64,000 bases of DNA, from contig NZ_BMLT01000003.1 of NCBI RefSeq assembly GCF_014645375.1, positions 105,972-169,971 on the forward strand, read 5' to 3'. Both the position numbers and the translations under genes were made by a program. Positions 18,832-27,171 of this stretch are shown in pieces. The notes below the pieces were generated by a model. It saw only the letters and a list, made by a program, of their open reading frames with translations, made no database searches and had not been told where the DNA came from. How positions within the stretch are numbered: position 1 is the first letter of the stretch; each line of letters starts with the position of its first letter. Source of the DNA: Marinobacterium nitratireducens. Its GTDB lineage: Bacteria > Pseudomonadota > Gammaproteobacteria > Pseudomonadales > Balneatricaceae.

Positions 18832-18958
18832 GACCCGAGAAGCTGAAAGCCCATCCCTGAAAACCGGGAAGCCTGTCGCTATTTAATGATGACAAGTATA
18901 GCCCGGGTCAAGGCTAGACTAGTCGCACAACAACAGCAATCGCATCAGGAGATGCCCC

Positions 18959-20659
18959 ATGCATCAGCCCCGGATGACACCCCGGCCGTCAATCTACTAC
19001 GACTATCAGGTCTATCCGTTCGAGACCGCACCGGAACAGCGCGGCGAGAAGCACCGCTATCCGGTCGTCGTCGTTGGTGCCGGTCCGATCGGCGTGACCA
19101 CCGCGCTGGAGCTGGCCCGCCAGGGGATCGCCTCGGTGCTGATCGAGTCCGAGTGCCAGGTCTCCGAAGGCAGCCGCGCCATCGTCTTCACCCGTCGCTC
19201 GATGGAGATCCTGCAGCAGGTCGGCGTGACCGAACGGATGCTCGAAACGGCGCTGCCCTGGCGCTACGGCAACTCGATCTATCGCGCAAAGCGGGTTTTC
19301 CGGATGGAGGCGCCGTACGACGAAGACGATCGCTTCGAACCGATGAACAATCTGCAGCAGCAGTATCTTGAGCAGTACCTGATCGAGCGCGCTCAGCAGG
19401 AGCCCCTGATCGAGATCCGCTGGGGCACCAAGGTTACCGGCCTCGAGAACCGCGACGATGGCGTCAGGCTGGATGTCGACACCCCCGAAGGTCCCTACAG
19501 CCTCGAGTGCGACTGGCTGGTCGCCGCCGATGGCGCCCGCTCGGTGGTACGCCAGCTGCTGGGGCTGCGCATGGAAGGCGACAGTTACAGCGGCAATTTC
19601 GTCATCGCCGACATTCGCATCGATATCGATCTGCCGACCGAACGCCTGGCCTATTTCGACCCGGACTGGAATCCGGGCAACACCATCCTGATGCACCGGG
19701 AGCCCGGCGGTATCTGGCGCCTGGACTACCAGCTGTCGGACGACGAAACCCCGGAACAGGCGCTGGCACCGGAATCGCTGCAACGGAGCATTCAGGCTCA
19801 GCTCGACATGATCGGTGTCGACGCGCCCTGGGAACTGGACTGGAGCTCGGTCTATTCGGCGCGCGCGCTGACACTGCCGGATTATGTCAACCGCCGCGTG
19901 CTCTTCACCGGCGATGCCGCGCATCTGCTGCCGATTTTCGGCGTACGCGGCGCCAACACCGGATTCCAGGACTGCCAGAACCTGGCGTGGAAACTCGCCT
20001 ACGTGGCGAACGGTCTGGCCGACCGCCGACTGCTGGACAGCTACTCCCACGAACGGGTGGGCGCGGCGCGGGAAATCGTCGCCGAGGCCGGCAAGAGCAC
20101 ACGTTTCATGACGCCGCCGAGTCGTGGTTTCCGCCTGCTGCGCGACGCCGTGCTGTCGCTCTCGCTGAGTGAGTCCTTCGTCGGCCCGCTGTTCCACTGG
20201 CGCACCTCGCGACCGCACGACTATGCCGACAGCCCGCTGAACGCGGCGGCCGACGACAACGTCCGGTTTACTGCGGGACCGGCCAACGGCGCACCGCTGC
20301 AGAATATTCGCTTTGGCGATGACGACTACCTGTTCGACCACCTGCCGAAGGGCTTTTGCCTGCTCTATTTCGGCGATGATCCGGCGCAGCCCCAGGCGCT
20401 GGCCGCGCAGGCCGAGCGGATGCGTGCGCAGGGTCTGCCGATCTCGGTCCTGACCGTCAGCCGCAGCGGCGAACATCGGCCAGAGCAACAGACACTCGCC
20501 GACCCTGTCGGTCACTGCTTCGACCGTTACGGCGCGCGTTCCGGCAGCGCCTATCTGGTGCGACCCGACCAGCATGTCTGCGGCCGCTGGCTACAATTGA
20601 ATATCGATGAGCTGCCCCGCCTGCTCGACCAGGCGCTACTGATTCAGGAGAAAAGCTGA
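18959..20659 (+). CDS. Class A FAD-dependent aromatic monooxygenase (MhpA-like)
   Basis: A 566-residue flavoprotein hydroxylase of the 3-(3-hydroxyphenyl)propionate hydroxylase/PheA type. FAD and NADPH fingerprints are VVVVGAGPIGVTTALELA (residues about 38-55), VAADGARSVVR (DG motif) and LFTGDAAHLLPIFGVRGANT (GD motif). The C-terminal ~130 residues form a thioredoxin-like domain, as in the family. The substrate is not readable; a hydroxylated phenyl acid is likely. The next gene starts one base after the stop. Confidence 0.9.
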   Translation: MHQPRMTPRPSIYYDYQVYPFETAPEQRGEKHRYPVVVVGAGPIGVTTALELARQGIASVLIESECQVSEGSRAIVFTRRSMEILQQVGVTERMLETALPWRYGNSIYRAKRVFRMEAPYDEDDRFEPMNNLQQQYLEQYLIERAQQEPLIEIRWGTKVTGLENRDDGVRLDVDTPEGPYSLECDWLVAADGARSVVRQLLGLRMEGDSYSGNFVIADIRIDIDLPTERLAYFDPDWNPGNTILMHREPGGIWRLDYQLSDDETPEQALAPESLQRSIQAQLDMIGVDAPWELDWSSVYSARALTLPDYVNRRVLFTGDAAHLLPIFGVRGANTGFQDCQNLAWKLAYVANGLADRRLLDSYSHERVGAAREIVAEAGKSTRFMTPPSRGFRLLRDAVLSLSLSESFVGPLFHWRTSRPHDYADSPLNAAADDNVRFTAGPANGAPLQNIRFGDDDYLFDHLPKGFCLLYFGDDPAQPQALAAQAERMRAQGLPISVLTVSRSGEHRPEQQTLADPVGHCFDRYGARSGSAYLVRPDQHVCGRWLQLNIDELPRLLDQALLIQEKS

Positions 20660-20660
20660 G

Positions 20661-20849
20661 ATGACAACCGCGACTCTCTCCGTGCAGGACCTCGAACGGG
20701 TCTACGATACCCTGGCCGAAAGCATCGACGCCGTCGGTACCGAGCACGAAGCCCTGTTCCTGACCAAGCTGGCGCTTCTCAGCGCCCGCGAAATCGGCGA
20801 TGCCGAGCGCGTGCAGGCGCTGATCGCAACAGCACTGAAGGACCTTTAA
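20661..20849 (+). CDS. DUF2783 small protein
   Basis: A 62-residue helical protein with SVQDLERVYDTLAESIDAVG and EALFLTKLALLSAREIGD, matching my memory of DUF2783 proteins that follow FAD monooxygenases. It starts one base after the monooxygenase stop, so the pair is co-translated. Its function is unknown; a small accessory or stability partner is an inference from the conserved pairing. Confidence 0.8.
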   Translation: MTTATLSVQDLERVYDTLAESIDAVGTEHEALFLTKLALLSAREIGDAERVQALIATALKDL

Positions 20850-20972
20850 GCCGGAAGGACCGGCAAGAGGAATGCGCGGTCCCGGGCCGGGCCCGGATAC
20901 CGATCGCGATGATGGGCACCGATCCAAGCTCGATCGGTTCCATCCTTAATAAAAAAAACCTGGAGTACCAAT

Positions 20973-22655
20973 ATGAGCCAACGCTTACCGGTATTGACGC
21001 TATCGGCATCGATAGCCTTTTCCTGCCTGTACGGTCCGACGGCTAACGCCGCCTCGACAGACCCGTCGAAACCCAACATTCTGCTCATTGTTGCCGATGA
21101 CATGGGCTTTTCCGACCTTGGCAGCTATGGCGGCGAGATCGAGACCCCCAACCTGGATGCATTGGCCAGCGACGGCATCCGGATGACGGATTTTCAGGTG
21201 GCGCCGGCCTGCTCCCCGACCCGCGCCGCGCTGCTCACCGGTGTCGACCCTCACCTGGCCGGGCTGGGTAACATGATCGAGGAGCTCGCACCGAACCAGA
21301 CCGACAAGCCCGGATACGAGGGCTTCCTGAACTTCGGGGTGGTCAGTCTGGCGACATTGCTGAAAGATGCGGGTTATCACACCTACCTCTCGGGCAAATG
21401 GCACCTCGGCATGGCCGAAAATGCCTGGCCCAAAAGCCGCGGGTTCGAACGTTCGTTTTCACTGCTCTCGGGCGGCGCGAGCCATTTCGCCGACATGAAG
21501 CCGGCGTATGCCCCCTCACCGGAAATCAAGGCGCCCTATGTCGAAGATGACGAAAAACTGACGCAGCTGCCCGATTCCTTCGCATACTCCTCGCAGTACT
21601 ATGCCGACAAGATCATCGACTACATCAAGGCGGACAAGGACACCGGGCAGCCCTTCTTCGGCATGCTCAGTTTCACGGCACCGCACTGGCCGTTGCAGGC
21701 CCCCGATGCGGCGATCGAGAAATATCGCGGCCGTTACGATGCCGGCTATGATGTCGTCTTCCAGCAGCGCCTCGAAAAACAGAAGGAACTGGGACTGATT
21801 CCCAAGGATGCCGAAGGCGCCGAGCGTCCGCCCAAGGGACGCCCCTGGGACAGCCTGAGCGCCGAAGAACAGAAGATCGAAAAGCGGGCCATGGAAATCT
21901 ACGCCGCCATGGTGGACGAGATGGACGTACACACCGGCCGGGTCTTCGACTATCTGAAGCAGAACGACCTGTACGACAACACCATCATCATGTTCATCTC
22001 CGACAACGGTCCGGAGGGTCACGACCTGGATGAAACCTGGCCCGGGGACAAGTTTCCGAAGGTTCGCAAGGTCATCGACGAGTCCAACGATTTCAGCTAC
22101 GAGCAGATGGGCCGTCCCGGCTCCTACACCTTCTATGGCCCGAACTGGGCCTGGGCCTCGTCACCCGCATTCAGCCTGCACAAGGGCTTTCCGACCGAAG
22201 GCGGTACCCGCGCGATCAACATCCTCAAGATTCCCGGTAAAACCGAGGCGGGCACGATCAACAACGAGCTGATCACGGTCAAGGACGTCGCCCCGACCCT
22301 GCTGGAACTGGCGGGCGTCAAGCACCCGGGCCAAAGCTACAAGGACCGGGAAGTCCAGCCGATGACCGGCCTGTCCTTCGTGCCTGCGCTCGAGGGCAAG
22401 TCGATGCCGTCGCGGGTCCTGGGCGGAGAACTCTTCGGCAAGTATTTCGTCCGCAAGGACGACTGGAAATTCGTGTACATGCCCAAACCCTACAGCGACG
22501 GCGACGTACAGCTGTTCAACCTGAGCGAGGACCTTGGTGAGCGTCATGACCTGAGCGAGGAACAACCGGAAAAACTGGCCGAGATGCGCAAGCTTTGGGA
22601 ACAGTACGTCGAGGAGAACAACGTGATCCTGCCCGACTGGGTGAGCGGCTACTGA
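20973..22655 (+). CDS. Exported type I sulfatase (arylsulfatase family)
   Basis: A 560-residue alkaline-phosphatase-fold sulfatase with a signal peptide (residues 1 to about 27, ending ANA). Metal ligands are in LLIVADDMGFSDLGSYGG and in FISDNGPEGHD. The formylglycine site is CSPTRAALLTG, a Cys-type C-x-P-x-R motif that needs oxidation by a separate maturase not found in this window. SGKWHLGMAE is the further catalytic Lys/His block. TGGAGT precedes the ATG. The substrate (aryl or polysaccharide sulfate) is undetermined. Confidence 0.92.
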   Translation: MSQRLPVLTLSASIAFSCLYGPTANAASTDPSKPNILLIVADDMGFSDLGSYGGEIETPNLDALASDGIRMTDFQVAPACSPTRAALLTGVDPHLAGLGNMIEELAPNQTDKPGYEGFLNFGVVSLATLLKDAGYHTYLSGKWHLGMAENAWPKSRGFERSFSLLSGGASHFADMKPAYAPSPEIKAPYVEDDEKLTQLPDSFAYSSQYYADKIIDYIKADKDTGQPFFGMLSFTAPHWPLQAPDAAIEKYRGRYDAGYDVVFQQRLEKQKELGLIPKDAEGAERPPKGRPWDSLSAEEQKIEKRAMEIYAAMVDEMDVHTGRVFDYLKQNDLYDNTIIMFISDNGPEGHDLDETWPGDKFPKVRKVIDESNDFSYEQMGRPGSYTFYGPNWAWASSPAFSLHKGFPTEGGTRAINILKIPGKTEAGTINNELITVKDVAPTLLELAGVKHPGQSYKDREVQPMTGLSFVPALEGKSMPSRVLGGELFGKYFVRKDDWKFVYMPKPYSDGDVQLFNLSEDLGERHDLSEEQPEKLAEMRKLWEQYVEENNVILPDWVSGY

Positions 22656-22660
22656 GTTAG

Positions 22661-22687
22661 AGACCGGGCAGCCCCCCTGCCCGGTCT
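22661..22687 (+). terminator. Terminator after the sulfatase gene
   Basis: Perfect 11-bp stem AGACCGGGCAG / CTGCCCGGTCT with a CCCCC loop, starting six bases after the stop codon, followed by TCCCTG. The tail is short of T, but position and stem support termination. Confidence 0.75.
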
Positions 22688-22791
22688 TCCCTGCAAGCAG
22701 GGTGCTGAAAAGCGTTTTCGAGGCAGCCTAGGCAAGCGGAACGCCGCCCGACGGAACGCCGCCCGGACCACAACAGGCAAAAAGCGCAGGC

Positions 22792-22861
22792 GTAGGATGG
22801 GTGGAGTCGCGCCGGCACCCCGCATCCCGATAGCGCCGGGCTTGTCGCGACGTAACCCATC
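22792..22861. repeat. GTAGG-TGGGT palindromic repeat, copy 3
   Basis: GTAGGATGGGT (22792-22802) and CGTAACCCATC (22851-22861) bracket a GC-rich core with GCGCCGG segments. The 299-nt gap from 22656 to 22954 holds only this and the terminator; no gene is seen. Confidence 0.8.
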
Positions 22862-22954
22862 ACCAACAGCATTCGGCAACGCAGATAGATTTTCAACAGC
22901 CTGTCAGGCGGCATTGCCCTGCCGCCTTACCTTACAGGGTGCGATGCCCGTCCG

Positions 22955-23389
22955 TTAAGGGGCGGCGCGAAAATGCATACTGCCGTCGTCGTCGAGACCA
23001 AGGATCAACTCACCGTCCTCGACGCGGAAGCTTTCGACCTTCACCAGCGCCTGGGCATAGGTGGAATCGAGCGATCCCGGCAGGCAGGCCTTGCGCGTCA
23101 TGGCGATGGGCCCGAACTCGAGCTTGCCTGACGAAATCTCGTAGGCGCCGTTGCCCTGGTTGCAGTCAAAACGGGCATACACCCGACCATCGGGCTGCAA
23201 CGCAAAGGTGTAGCGCTCCGGCTCCGTCACTTCCAGCCTTTCCTTGTCGGTGGTCTTCGACAGCCACTGCCAGGTGACGCCCTTGACCGCATCCGGATCC
23301 TTGGTCGTGCCCATGGTGGTATGCCCCCCCTGACTGGCGCAGCCCGCGCTCAATGCGATCATGGCGGCGAGACTCAATGTCCTGTACAT
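22955..23389 (-). CDS. META-domain-like lipoprotein
   Basis: A 144-residue protein with a lipoprotein signal (YRTLSLAAMIALSAGC, lipobox LSAGC, Cys at residue 17). The mature part has a small beta domain resembling META/HslJ folds: VTWQWLS, RYTFALQPDGRVYARFDCNQ and FGPIAMTRKACLPG. The start at 23389 is chosen because the signal peptide begins there; the frame is open to 23524 without similarity. Function is unknown; HslJ relatives are linked to outer-membrane stress. Confidence 0.78.
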   Translation of the reverse strand: MYRTLSLAAMIALSAGCASQGGHTTMGTTKDPDAVKGVTWQWLSKTTDKERLEVTEPERYTFALQPDGRVYARFDCNQGNGAYEISSGKLEFGPIAMTRKACLPGSLDSTYAQALVKVESFRVEDGELILGLDDDGSMHFRAAP

Positions 23390-23661
23390 AGCGCTGATTC
23401 CCTTGCTTGTAACGCCGGTACACCGGCTTTGCGGAAAACCCGAGCAGCGGCTTCCCGTCCCTATCAGTCCGGCTCGACTCGAATAGGAGTCGTCATCCGT
23501 CGATGCCTCGAGGCACCGAGGCACCGATTCGTTGCACCCCCGGCGCCGTCAGCCCGCGAAGCGGGCACGGGCCTGAGTTGCGTGGACAGGATAATAGTAC
23601 ATCCCAACGCTTACGCCGTCAGCCACGGCCCCAGGGCCGCATCGGGCGCAGGCCGGTTCGA

Positions 23662-24663
23662 TTACTGCGGATAGATCTGCCCCCAGTCCGACGCCATGTC
23701 GACAACGCTCCAGCCTGAAGCCCGGGCCTCGTCCAGCGCCTTGTCGAGCTGGCCGATATGGGAGTCGCGGTCGTAGGCCCATTCGCGCTCGGCGTCCGTA
23801 TGATGGACCAGCAGCGCGAAGCGCGGGCCGTCACCGGCCATGGTCCACTGCAGCATCTGGTGGTCACCATCGGAGTTTCCGAACGCTGCGATGGGACGAC
23901 GGCCGATATGCAGGTTGATGCCGACCGGCTTGCCTTCCTTGTCGTCATAAAAGTTGAGTTCCGGCAAACGCACCAGTACCGGCTTGCCGTCCCTCATTTC
24001 GAATTTCGTCCTGATACTCGATCCCACAACCTGCTCCGGCGGAATACCGTATACGTCCTGGACCCAGGCGCGCATGAACTCGATACCGCCTCCCGAGACG
24101 ATAAAGGTCTTGAAACCGTTGGCGCGCAGGTACTCCAGCAGCTCCAGCATTGGCTGGAACACCATCCGGGTAAAGGGACGACCCGTTTTCGGGTGTCTGG
24201 CCGTTGCCACCCAGTCCAAAACAATCCGCCGGAACTCATCCGGCGTCATGCCGGCATGGGTGGTCATCACAAGCTCGACCAGAGCGGCCTGACCGCCTTC
24301 CATGACCTTGCTCATATCGCCCTTGAGCACCGATGCGTAGGGCTCGGTGGTCTCCCACTCCGGATGCTCGGGCGCCATCGCCTTGATGCGATCGAGCACG
24401 AAGAATGCCTGGAAGTACATCGGCTGTTCGGACCAGAGGGTGCCGTCGTTGTCGAACACAGCGATACGCTCGGCCTGCGGCACGAAGTCCGCAGAGCCTT
24501 CAGCCGTGACTTTCGCAACGAAGTCGATGATGGCCTGCTTCGGGGCCCCGTCATTCCAGGAGGGCAGCGGCTCCGCGGCCCGCAGCGGAGTCAGACAGAT
24601 GAGCGCCAGCAGCACGCCCAGCCACCATGCCCGCGCGCTTTTGACCTTGAGATATCTATTCAT
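23662..24663 (-). CDS. Periplasmic HAD-family phosphatase
   Basis: A 333-residue protein with a signal peptide (WWLGVLLALICLTPLRA). HAD motif I is FDNDGTLW near residues 70-77, motif II is the Ser of FIVSGGGIEF, and motif IV is AFGNSDGDHQML. The nucleophile Asp and the acid two residues later are both present, so it should be active. The substrate is unknown. It ends in the region of a short hairpin GCCCGC-GAA-GCGGGC (23552-23566). A 220-nt gap separates it from the export cluster upstream; co-transcription is possible but unproven. Confidence 0.85.
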   Translation of the reverse strand: MNRYLKVKSARAWWLGVLLALICLTPLRAAEPLPSWNDGAPKQAIIDFVAKVTAEGSADFVPQAERIAVFDNDGTLWSEQPMYFQAFFVLDRIKAMAPEHPEWETTEPYASVLKGDMSKVMEGGQAALVELVMTTHAGMTPDEFRRIVLDWVATARHPKTGRPFTRMVFQPMLELLEYLRANGFKTFIVSGGGIEFMRAWVQDVYGIPPEQVVGSSIRTKFEMRDGKPVLVRLPELNFYDDKEGKPVGINLHIGRRPIAAFGNSDGDHQMLQWTMAGDGPRFALLVHHTDAEREWAYDRDSHIGQLDKALDEARASGWSVVDMASDWGQIYPQ

Positions 24664-24883
24664 GCGAAAACATCCTTGATTTCAGTTTCGGTTGTAGGGG
24701 CGCGGGAAGCGACGCTTGATACTGCAGGTCTGCGACACCGCACCACCCGGCCAAGCTGTCGCTCACGACAGGAGAATTCATTAAAGTCCAGTTCGATTGA
24801 TATTGCTGCCAGAGCGGCCGCTAAGATCCTCGCGGGCTCTCGAAATTCCCGCCGTGAACGGCGAAGGCCGTGGGCTGTGGGCG

Positions 24884-25711
24884 TCACTGCTCAGCCGCGA
24901 CGGCAACCGGAGGCAGGTCGAATTCCACCGTGCACCGGACACCGGCCGGCAGGGCCAAATCCGTGTTCGGCAGCTCCAGCCGAACGCCGAAAGTGCGGCT
25001 GGCGGCATCGAATACCTGATCGACGACGGCTATGGTCGCTTCGTATTCTCCGCCGATGGGAGCCTCGGGGCGAACGAGTGCGGTCACGCCGGTTGTCACA
25101 CCGCCGTACGATGCGACGGGCAGGAATGCCTCCACGTAGAGCGGGTCGATCGCCGCAATATTCATCAGAGGTCTTTGTTCGTGCACGTATTCACCGGGCG
25201 ACATATTCAGGCTGACCACGACCCCGTCCGCCGGCGACCGAATGGTACGGCGCCGGACCAGCGCCTGGGCGCGGTCATGCTCGGCCTGCGCGATCTGGTG
25301 TTCCAGCTGCGCCGAATCGACCGAAAGCGCAGCCAGCTTGTGCTCGATTTCCGCCTGCTCGTACACGCTGGTGGAAACAGACTGGTTCTCCAGTAACGCC
25401 TTGAGCCGTTTCAGTTCGCGAGCGCGGAAATCGGCCTGGAAGCGACCCGAACGCAAAACGATGTCGGAGTTGGCCTTGAGCCCTGCCAGCCGGGCATTCA
25501 TCCGCTCCATCTCGCTATCCAGCCTGGCCACCGGCTGCCCCTTAACGACCCGGTCCCCGCGCTTTACCATGACCTCTTCCAGCACCCCGTCCTGCGGAGA
25601 GCCCAGCTCAACGGTCGAATTGGGGTTGATAACGCAATCCACTACCTGAGCCCCGCATACCAGCGGAAAAGATGCCCATACCAGTACCGCTGCTGTCAGT
25701 CCTTTATTCAT
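24884..25711 (-). CDS. Periplasmic HlyD/RND-type adaptor of the LEPR-XLL cluster
   Basis: A 275-residue membrane-fusion protein with a cleavable signal peptide (to about residue 21, LVCGAQ). It has a split lipoyl domain (ELGSPQDGVLEEVMVKRGDRV ... RTIRSPADGVVVSLNMSPGEYV), a helical hairpin between about residues 65 and 130, and a beta-barrel domain. This is the typical outline of tripartite pump adaptors, but neither an inner-membrane pump nor a TolC is encoded next to it. The start overlaps the SecA-like gene by 4 bases, tying it to the unit. Confidence 0.9.
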   Translation of the reverse strand: MNKGLTAAVLVWASFPLVCGAQVVDCVINPNSTVELGSPQDGVLEEVMVKRGDRVVKGQPVARLDSEMERMNARLAGLKANSDIVLRSGRFQADFRARELKRLKALLENQSVSTSVYEQAEIEHKLAALSVDSAQLEHQIAQAEHDRAQALVRRRTIRSPADGVVVSLNMSPGEYVHEQRPLMNIAAIDPLYVEAFLPVASYGGVTTGVTALVRPEAPIGGEYEATIAVVDQVFDAASRTFGVRLELPNTDLALPAGVRCTVEFDLPPVAVAAEQ

Positions 25712-27171
25712 TCCGCCCGCCCTGAAAATGCCGTGATGTTCTCCAGTTCGCTGTCGAGTCGAAGCAGGCTGCGCCTCAACTTCGCTTCGGACCTGTAGCG
25801 TTGCCGGGCCCGCCGGGAGAGCAACGACCTTCGAGTCCGCTGCGCCAGAGATTGATTGAGCGCCGACGCCAGACCCAGAATGCGTGCGTCGAGCTCGCCG
25901 AGCGAAACTTCGTCCTGTGCCGAAACTGACGCGGGCGGCGTCATCTCGAAGCCCGCCAGACCATAGAGACCCCAGAGCTCGTCGCGAACCGGGCGAATAT
26001 CGTCGCAGACCGCCGCCAGCGCTTCATAGCGCTGGAAGAAGCGCAGGCAGGTCAGCCTGCTGCGAATGAGGGTCCGCCCGGTTACCGGCAGCCGCTCGCG
26101 CACCTCGAGCATAAGCCGAACCTCATCACCCTGCCCGCCGCCGGCTGGAAACTCGATCCGCTGCTCCGCTACCCGATAGTGACGACCGGGCTCGAGCCTG
26201 AGTGCCTTGAGGGCCAGCGTGACATCGGTATTGCGACGGCTGCTATTACGCCAGGTACCGGTGAGGCTGGCGCAGCGCCGGTCGAGTTCCGCCCGGCCCC
26301 GGGAGTTCAGCTCGGCATGACCGCTGGCACCGGTATCGTAATGCACGCCTTCTTCAAGGCAGGAGGCCAGGTCCAGGGCGGTACAGGCCCAGGGTCTGGC
26401 ACATTCCGGATCGGTGCGCCCGGCAACGACGACCGGCTCGCACGCCTGTGCGATCAGGCTGCGGTTCGCGTCGACAACGATGCCGAACGGCAGACCGCGC
26501 ATACGGGCCGTCCGCGAAGGATCCTCCCCCAGCAACCGCTCCAGCTTGCGGCCGATTTCGCCCCGGGACTGGCGCATTGCCAGGCGGTCGCCAAGATAGT
26601 CGCGCAAGGCTTCGCGGACGCTAAGCACTGTTACCGCCGCCCGATAGGCTTCGCGCCGCTGCGGCAGCGGGCTGTTCGACACAACCGACGCCAGCCTCAG
26701 CGCCGACGGTTCCAGCGCCGCCTGCAGCTGAGCATAGACGCAACGGGTGGTGTCGTCGTCCGGCGTCAGTACATGCACCGACCGGCCGCTCAGGGCCATG
26801 GTTTCGCAGGCCCGTGCAATGAGCGATGCCCGCAACGCTGGCATATCGCACTGTACGGCCATACCGCGAGTCAGCGCCAGCACCCCCGCCGCCAGCTCGC
26901 GCCCGGTCTCGCGCTGGCGCAACCAGGCGTACCAGAGAGGCAGGGTCGCGGAGCTCAGCCCCTTCAGTCGCACCGAGTCTGTCAGGTCCTGCAGCGCTAC
27001 GCCGTCGCGCCCGAGTCCGGCTTCGAGCCGGGCCAGCTCGCGCCGTAGCAGCAACGAGCGAAAGCGGACAGGCCAGGCCAGCAGCAGGCGCTCGAGGCTC
27101 TGACGCCAGCTTATGCCCGAATCCCGGCGTTCGGGATAGGCCGTGGACTCGGGTACGAAAACACTAGACAT
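25708..27171 (-). CDS. SecA-like protein lacking the Walker A motif
   Basis: A 487-residue protein that I align by eye to the front part of SecA. GMAVQC (103-108) and LSGRSVHVLTPDDD (127-140) match the SecA block that follows its ATP site (GKGVHVVTVNDYLA). RREAYRAAVTVLSVREALRDYL (172-193) matches the AY-xx-DITYGTNNE-DYLRD block. FGIVVDANRSLIAQACEPVVVAG (229-251) matches the DEVDS-ILIDEARTPLIISG block, and TLALKALRLEPGRHYRV (318-334) and FFQRYEALA (378-386) match later blocks. The P-loop GEGKT is replaced (CDMPALRAS) and the DEVD acids are lost. NBD2 and the C-terminal scaffold are missing; an Arg-rich helical tail ends it. It overlaps both neighbours (8 and 4 bases). An export-guiding, non-ATPase role is inferred. 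Confidence 0.75.
   Translation of the reverse strand: MSSVFVPESTAYPERRDSGISWRQSLERLLLAWPVRFRSLLLRRELARLEAGLGRDGVALQDLTDSVRLKGLSSATLPLWYAWLRQRETGRELAAGVLALTRGMAVQCDMPALRASLIARACETMALSGRSVHVLTPDDDTTRCVYAQLQAALEPSALRLASVVSNSPLPQRREAYRAAVTVLSVREALRDYLGDRLAMRQSRGEIGRKLERLLGEDPSRTARMRGLPFGIVVDANRSLIAQACEPVVVAGRTDPECARPWACTALDLASCLEEGVHYDTGASGHAELNSRGRAELDRRCASLTGTWRNSSRRNTDVTLALKALRLEPGRHYRVAEQRIEFPAGGGQGDEVRLMLEVRERLPVTGRTLIRSRLTCLRFFQRYEALAAVCDDIRPVRDELWGLYGLAGFEMTPPASVSAQDEVSLGELDARILGLASALNQSLAQRTRRSLLSRRARQRYRSEAKLRRSLLRLDSELENITAFSGRAE

Noticed and set aside
18959..20659. The flavin monooxygenase as the missing QhpG
   Set aside because: Length, thioredoxin-like tail and the DUF2783 partner fit MhpA-type aromatic hydroxylases. 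It is 33 kb from the qhp genes and next to its own regulator.
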